Positions 34,854 through 37,995 of a stretch of 37,995 nt of DNA are shown piece by piece (the stretch's first letter is position 1; every line of letters begins with the position of its first letter). A program made the translations under genes and the position numbers. The stretch comes from Acidimicrobiaceae bacterium (lineage in GTDB: Bacteria > Actinomycetota > Acidimicrobiia > Acidimicrobiales > Aldehydirespiratoraceae): contig JAPPJC010000017.1 of NCBI GenBank assembly GCA_028820455.1, positions 25,784 to 63,778 on the forward strand, in the 5' to 3' direction. The notes beneath the pieces were generated by a model, which had not been told where the DNA came from, made no database searches, and was given only the letters and a program-made list of their open reading frames with translations.

Positions 34854-35288
34854 ATGGAGTTACCTGATATAAAGCTGCCCAGACCAATGGATTTACTGCC
34901 TCACCGGGAGCCTTTTCTGTTTCTGGATGAGGTGACTTTGCTTGTTCCTGGTAAGGAAGCTGCGGGTTACTGGCAGCTAACTGATGATCAGCCATTTTTT
35001 GCTGGTCATTTCCCCGGGCGTCCGATCTTGCCAGGTGTACTGATATGTGAGGCAATAGCCCAACTGGGAGCAGTAGCCGTGTTGGCCGATGAGCGTTATG
35101 CAGGGCGTCTGCCACTGTTTGGTGGACTGAACAAGGCACGATTCAGACGGCAAGTAGTTCCTGGTGACAAATTGGAAATGCACGTAAATATGGTTCGCCT
35201 CGGATCAAGAGGTGGAAAAGGTATAGGCGTAGCAAAAGTCGGCAATCGTGTAGCTGCTGAATGCGAAATGATGTTCATCATCATGTGA
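34854..35288 (+). CDS. fabZ: 3-hydroxyacyl-ACP dehydratase (FabZ)
   Basis: A 144-residue hot-dog fold enzyme that dehydrates 3-hydroxyacyl-ACP in type II fatty acid synthesis. The catalytic pair is His52 (GHFPGRPILPG) and Glu66 (CEAIAQ), and MDLLPHREPFLFLDEV is the family N-terminus; the 11 residues before it are optional, with an in-frame ATG at residue 12. It is convergent with fabF, only 35 bp apart, and close to acpP, forming a fatty acid group. No clear Shine-Dalgarno is seen. Nothing in the motifs is abnormal. Confidence 0.95.
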   Translation: MELPDIKLPRPMDLLPHREPFLFLDEVTLLVPGKEAAGYWQLTDDQPFFAGHFPGRPILPGVLICEAIAQLGAVAVLADERYAGRLPLFGGLNKARFRRQVVPGDKLEMHVNMVRLGSRGGKGIGVAKVGNRVAAECEMMFIIM

Positions 35289-35323
35289 ACAGTCTCATAC
35301 CAAGGTCAAGTTGATGCCATGCT

Positions 35324-36544
35324 TCATCTCAGGTTATCAGGGGGGCCGATTACAAGGGTTCCGTTGTGGCCGCCAAATCCAAATGAGTTAGAGATGGAAA
35401 TACCGGGCTCCCAATGCATCGGTTCGTCTGTTACGAGTCTGATAGGAGGCAACTGCGGATCGAACCTATTGATCCCCGTTGTCGGTGGGATCAGCTTCTT
35501 TTGTATGGATAACACCACTGCAGCCGCTTCTAAAGCACCAGCCGCGCCTAAAGCATGGCCTGTTACCCCTTTAATCGAAGTGACTACCGGGCCAGGTGAA
35601 ACACCGAACAACCTTGTCAACGCTTCAGCTTCGGCTTCATCGTTCAAAGGAGTGGAAGTGCCGTGTGCGTTAACGTGAACAACCTCGTCAGGCTGCACAC
35701 TAGCATCATCGAGAGCTAGTCGCATACATTCAAATGCGCCTCTACCCCCTGGAGCAGGTGCCGTGATATTATGCGCATCAGCTGTGGATGCTGAGCCTAG
35801 AATCTCGGCCAAAATCCTGGCTTCACGGTCAACAGCATGATTCCGCTCTTCAAGAACTAATACTGCCGCACCTTCAGCCATGACAAAACCATCACGACCT
35901 ATATCAAAAGGCCTGCTCATACCACTAGACGACAAAGCAGTCATATTGGCAAAACCAGCCACAGCCGTAGGCGTAAAAGGAGCTTCAGACCCACCCGCCA
36001 ATACTACATCACACCGACCATCAGCTATGAGGCGAGCCCCAGCAGAAATGGCATGCGTACCGGCCGCACAAGCTGTTACCACACTCTCAGACGGACCTTT
36101 CATTCCATAACGCATCGACACGGCAGCACTTGCAGCATTGGACATCATCATCGGCACCAAAAATGGCGACACACGACGAGGCCCTCTAGTAGCTAGAACT
36201 TTGATCTCACCTTCAAGCGTGGCAATGCCTCCGACTCCTGTGCCGATTAGAGTTCCGCAACGGCTGGGATCAGCATCCAACTCACCAGTCTGCGCTATAG
36301 CTTCTGCTGCAGCAGCTATAGCGAACTGAGTAAAACGATCAGCTCTACGAGCTTCTTTCGGATTGCTGTAGTATCCAGCTGCATCAAACCCAGTAATCCG
36401 ACGCTCACCCACCAGTGCAGGGCCACACAAACCATCAAAATAATCTTCAACACCAATTCCAACAGCTGATACCACCCCAACACCGGTAACAGCCACTCGC
36501 TGGCGATTTCTTCTATCTTCAAAAACCGGTTGGCGGTTAACCAT
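35324..36544 (-). CDS. fabF: beta-ketoacyl-ACP synthase II (FabF)
   Basis: A 406-residue condensing enzyme that extends acyl chains with malonyl-ACP. The Cys-His-His triad is Cys159 (VVTACAAGTHAIS), His294 (NAHGTSTPLND) and His330 (GVTGHALGAAGALEA). The GFGGHNGTLVI C-terminus is typical. It starts 42 bp after acpP on the same strand, the common acpP-fabF arrangement, so the two are most likely one operon. The first 15 residues (NRQPVFEDRRNRQ) are extra relative to the usual start at RVAVTGVG. It is convergent with fabZ. Confidence 0.95.
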   Translation of the reverse strand: MVNRQPVFEDRRNRQRVAVTGVGVVSAVGIGVEDYFDGLCGPALVGERRITGFDAAGYYSNPKEARRADRFTQFAIAAAAEAIAQTGELDADPSRCGTLIGTGVGGIATLEGEIKVLATRGPRRVSPFLVPMMMSNAASAAVSMRYGMKGPSESVVTACAAGTHAISAGARLIADGRCDVVLAGGSEAPFTPTAVAGFANMTALSSSGMSRPFDIGRDGFVMAEGAAVLVLEERNHAVDREARILAEILGSASTADAHNITAPAPGGRGAFECMRLALDDASVQPDEVVHVNAHGTSTPLNDEAEAEALTRLFGVSPGPVVTSIKGVTGHALGAAGALEAAAVVLSIQKKLIPPTTGINRFDPQLPPIRLVTDEPMHWEPGISISNSFGFGGHNGTLVIGPPDNLR

Positions 36545-36586
36545 TTCAGTAACTCTTTTTTGGTAGCCCTCTTCTTCGCCAACCCT

Positions 36587-36841
36587 TTAAAGTTTCGAAA
36601 CAATCAAGTTGTACGCCGCTGAAACCGTTGTTACTCCCTCGAGTTCTTCTTCATCAATACCAACATCAAATTCTTCCTCAAGAGTCATTACCAACTCAAC
36701 AATGTCCAGACTGTCAGCTTCAAGGTCCTCAGCAAAGTCGGCTTCAAGCACAATCCTTGATTCCTCTACTGCCAACACCTCCGCTGCACATTTTTTGAAA
36801 CGCTCGAAATTATCGCTGCTAGCTGAGTTATCTTGACTCAC
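36587..36841 (-). CDS. acpP: acyl carrier protein
   Basis: The phosphopantetheine-bearing carrier of fatty acid synthesis. With a GTG start at 36841 it is 84 residues, and Ser44 in DSLDIVELVM is the attachment site; the acidic helix LEEEFDVGIDEEEL follows. The ORF track gives 134 residues, but AAGGAG lies 6 nt before this GTG, whereas the upstream ATGs lack a Shine-Dalgarno and give a Cys-rich extension unlike any acyl carrier protein. It is followed by fabF after 42 bp on the same strand. Confidence 0.93.
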   Translation of the reverse strand: MSQDNSASSDNFERFKKCAAEVLAVEESRIVLEADFAEDLEADSLDIVELVMTLEEEFDVGIDEEELEGVTTVSAAYNLIVSKL

Positions 36842-37505
36842 AATGTTCTCCTTCATAATTTCGCATATAATCATGCAACTTATTGTCTTACAACTTTTAC
36901 AAACATTATTATCAATGTATTGTATAAAGGCACACGATACAGGCATACGGCGTACATCAAATAGCAACACTACTGTAGCAGCATCGTTCACCTCACGGTG
37001 ACCATCGTCGATCTTTATTGCAGTTCTAATATTTTAAAATCAAAATTGACCGCAGCTGCCTACGGGAAACTGTAATCGAACCGAAAGTGCAGACATAGGA
37101 TATCAAGATGCTATACTTTTGAGTATGAGGGGGTTGTCGATGAGTAGTGGACTATTGATGTGCAGTGTGGAAATTTAGTCATCTACAGTGTAGTCTGTGT
37201 ACGCAGGCTACACTCCTTCGTGCATATGAGTTCGCGGGAACTCAATCACACTATGGACCGTCTAACCATATGTAGCCTTCGTGCAATATGAGTTCGCACC
37301 TTTGCAGCTTCTTTATGAGAAACAGACTTGTAATCGCATAAGAAACAAACGTATAAGTCACAAGTTTTAGTATATGAGCAATGCAATAGATGATATTTGC
37401 ATGCCCTACCCACAACCATGCCCTACCTTGCAACAAAGAATACTTCAGCTTTGAAAACACTAAAAGCACAATGTGGTTCATAGCCCACGAGAGAATCCTA
37501 GAATT
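36842..37505. other. long intergenic region with short repeats
   Basis: About 660 bp with no convincing gene; the 76-residue minus ORF (37251-37481) lacks family features and a start signal. It holds a direct repeat, ccttcgtgca(a)tatgagttcgc, at 37215-37235 and 37276-37297, and an inverted pair agtgtag (37187-37193) / ctacact (37208-37214). Promoters for acpP (minus) and the lipoprotein (plus) must lie here, but none is clear. Confidence 0.7.
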
Positions 37506-37995
37506 ATGAAGTCACGAGTGGAATCACTGTCTCCGCGGATCATCACACTTTCCATTGGAAGCATACTAGTGGCAGTTGTTTGGACCATTGTCGCAACCAG
37601 CTGTAACGGTGACGAAACAAACCCGCCACCTAACTCGCCGACTAGCAGTGTTGCAACAACCACAAGCACCAACGGTAATAAAACGCCGAATCCAAGTGAT
37701 CCTAATCCAGGAATAGCAGATGAAGATTTTGAGGTTATTCGCATTGAAACAATATCAGCAGGTGAAAAACACACTTGCGCAATACGCACAGACGATAAAA
37801 TCATTTGTTGGGGCAGCAATTCCAATAGTCAAGTCGACGCGCCTACCGGAAGATTTACCGCAATATCAGCCGGAGGCCAACACACCTGCGCAATACGCAC
37901 AGACGAAACAATCGAATGCTGGGGCAACAACGCCGATAGACAAGTCGACGCGCCTACCGGAAGATTTACCGCAATATCAGCCGGAGGCCAACACA
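37506..37995 (+). CDS. RCC1-like repeat lipoprotein (partial, cut by window end)
   Basis: This open frame is not in the ORF track because it runs off the window. It starts ATG, with a signal segment (about 11-32) ending VATSC, where Cys33 is the likely lipidated residue, then an Asn/Pro/Thr-rich linker (about 34-72). From about residue 82 it has RCC1 / alpha-tubulin-suppressor-like repeats of 37 residues built on ISAGGQHTCAIRTD, CWGNN and QVDAPTGRFTA. Two repeats and the start of a third are visible, the DNA repeating at exactly 111 bp with long identical stretches. Such repeats form beta-propellers; an outward-facing, membrane-anchored propeller is likely. The binding partner is unknown. A weak GAGAG lies about 15 nt upstream. 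Confidence 0.85.
   Translation, partial: MKSRVESLSPRIITLSIGSILVAVVWTIVATSCNGDETNPPPNSPTSSVATTTSTNGNKTPNPSDPNPGIADEDFEVIRIETISAGEKHTCAIRTDDKIICWGSNSNSQVDAPTGRFTAISAGGQHTCAIRTDETIECWGNNADRQVDAPTGRFTAISAGGQH

Noticed and set aside
36842-36991. 50-residue N-terminal extension of the acpP ORF
   Set aside because: The GTG at 36841 has AAGGAG at ideal spacing and gives a normal acyl carrier protein length; the extension is Cys-rich and unlike the family.
37251-37481. 76-residue minus-strand ORF with hydrophobic stretches
   Set aside because: No start signal, no family features, and it lies in repeat-containing AT-rich intergenic DNA.
37752-37995. CRISPR-like array at the right edge
   Set aside because: The periodic repeat is 111 bp, in frame, and encodes RCC1-like blades; there are no unique spacers between short repeats.

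Overview
The window looks like a chromosomal segment of an actinobacterium of fairly balanced GC, most likely of the class Acidimicrobiia (an inference). The actinobacterial signs are a mycothione reductase, an F420-type luciferase-like oxidoreductase, and the gene order gcvH / MerR / DUF151 / MerR, which matches mycobacterial Rv1826-Rv1830. The Acidimicrobiia guess rests on Thr/Asp-rich lipoproteins and RCC1-like 'GGQHTCAIRTD' repeats. Almost everything is housekeeping. I saw no phage, IS element, CRISPR array or rRNA.

Layout. 1-60 is a poly-C, G/C-only contig end. 265-3152 (all minus) holds metX, two small unknown genes, tRNA-Gly(GCC), a phosphoribosyltransferase and tRNA-Cys(GCA); the phosphoribosyltransferase stop codon lies inside the tRNA. 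3370-6720 holds an LLM oxidoreductase, a DtxR-type regulator and a convergent orphan ABC ATPase. 7073-10188 holds a lipoprotein, a polytopic membrane protein, a nitroreductase and tRNA-Val(CAC). 10335-13408 holds divergent murF and ddl (peptidoglycan). 13574-18671 is a three-gene plus-strand block: acyl reductase fused to a HAD phosphatase, a LarA-like (DUF2088) protein and a PlsC-type acyltransferase, possibly a lipid pathway. 18728-22959 holds aconitase and an acyl-CoA carboxylase carboxyltransferase. 23055-24180 holds a HIT protein and a CDP-alcohol phosphatidyltransferase. 24532-34183 carries the glycine cleavage system (gcvH, gcvT, gcvP), its conserved actinobacterial regulator neighbourhood, aroC and mtr. 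34475-36841 holds HU, fabZ, fabF and acpP. The right edge cuts an RCC1-repeat lipoprotein.

How the genes work together. gcvH, gcvT and gcvP give three of the four glycine cleavage proteins; the adjacent flavoprotein is a mycothione reductase, not the L protein. fabZ, fabF and acpP form a type II fatty acid synthesis group. Carboxyltransferase, CDP-alcohol phosphatidyltransferase, acyl reductase and acyltransferase add further lipid functions. murF and ddl supply and use D-Ala-D-Ala.

The most unusual property is a dense background of short direct duplications (13-37 bp units, offsets 13-95 bp) in intergenic DNA, across gene ends and in frame inside genes. Several housekeeping proteins also carry polar low-complexity insertions. 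The acyl reductase-HAD / LarA-like / PlsC block is the best candidate for an undescribed pathway.
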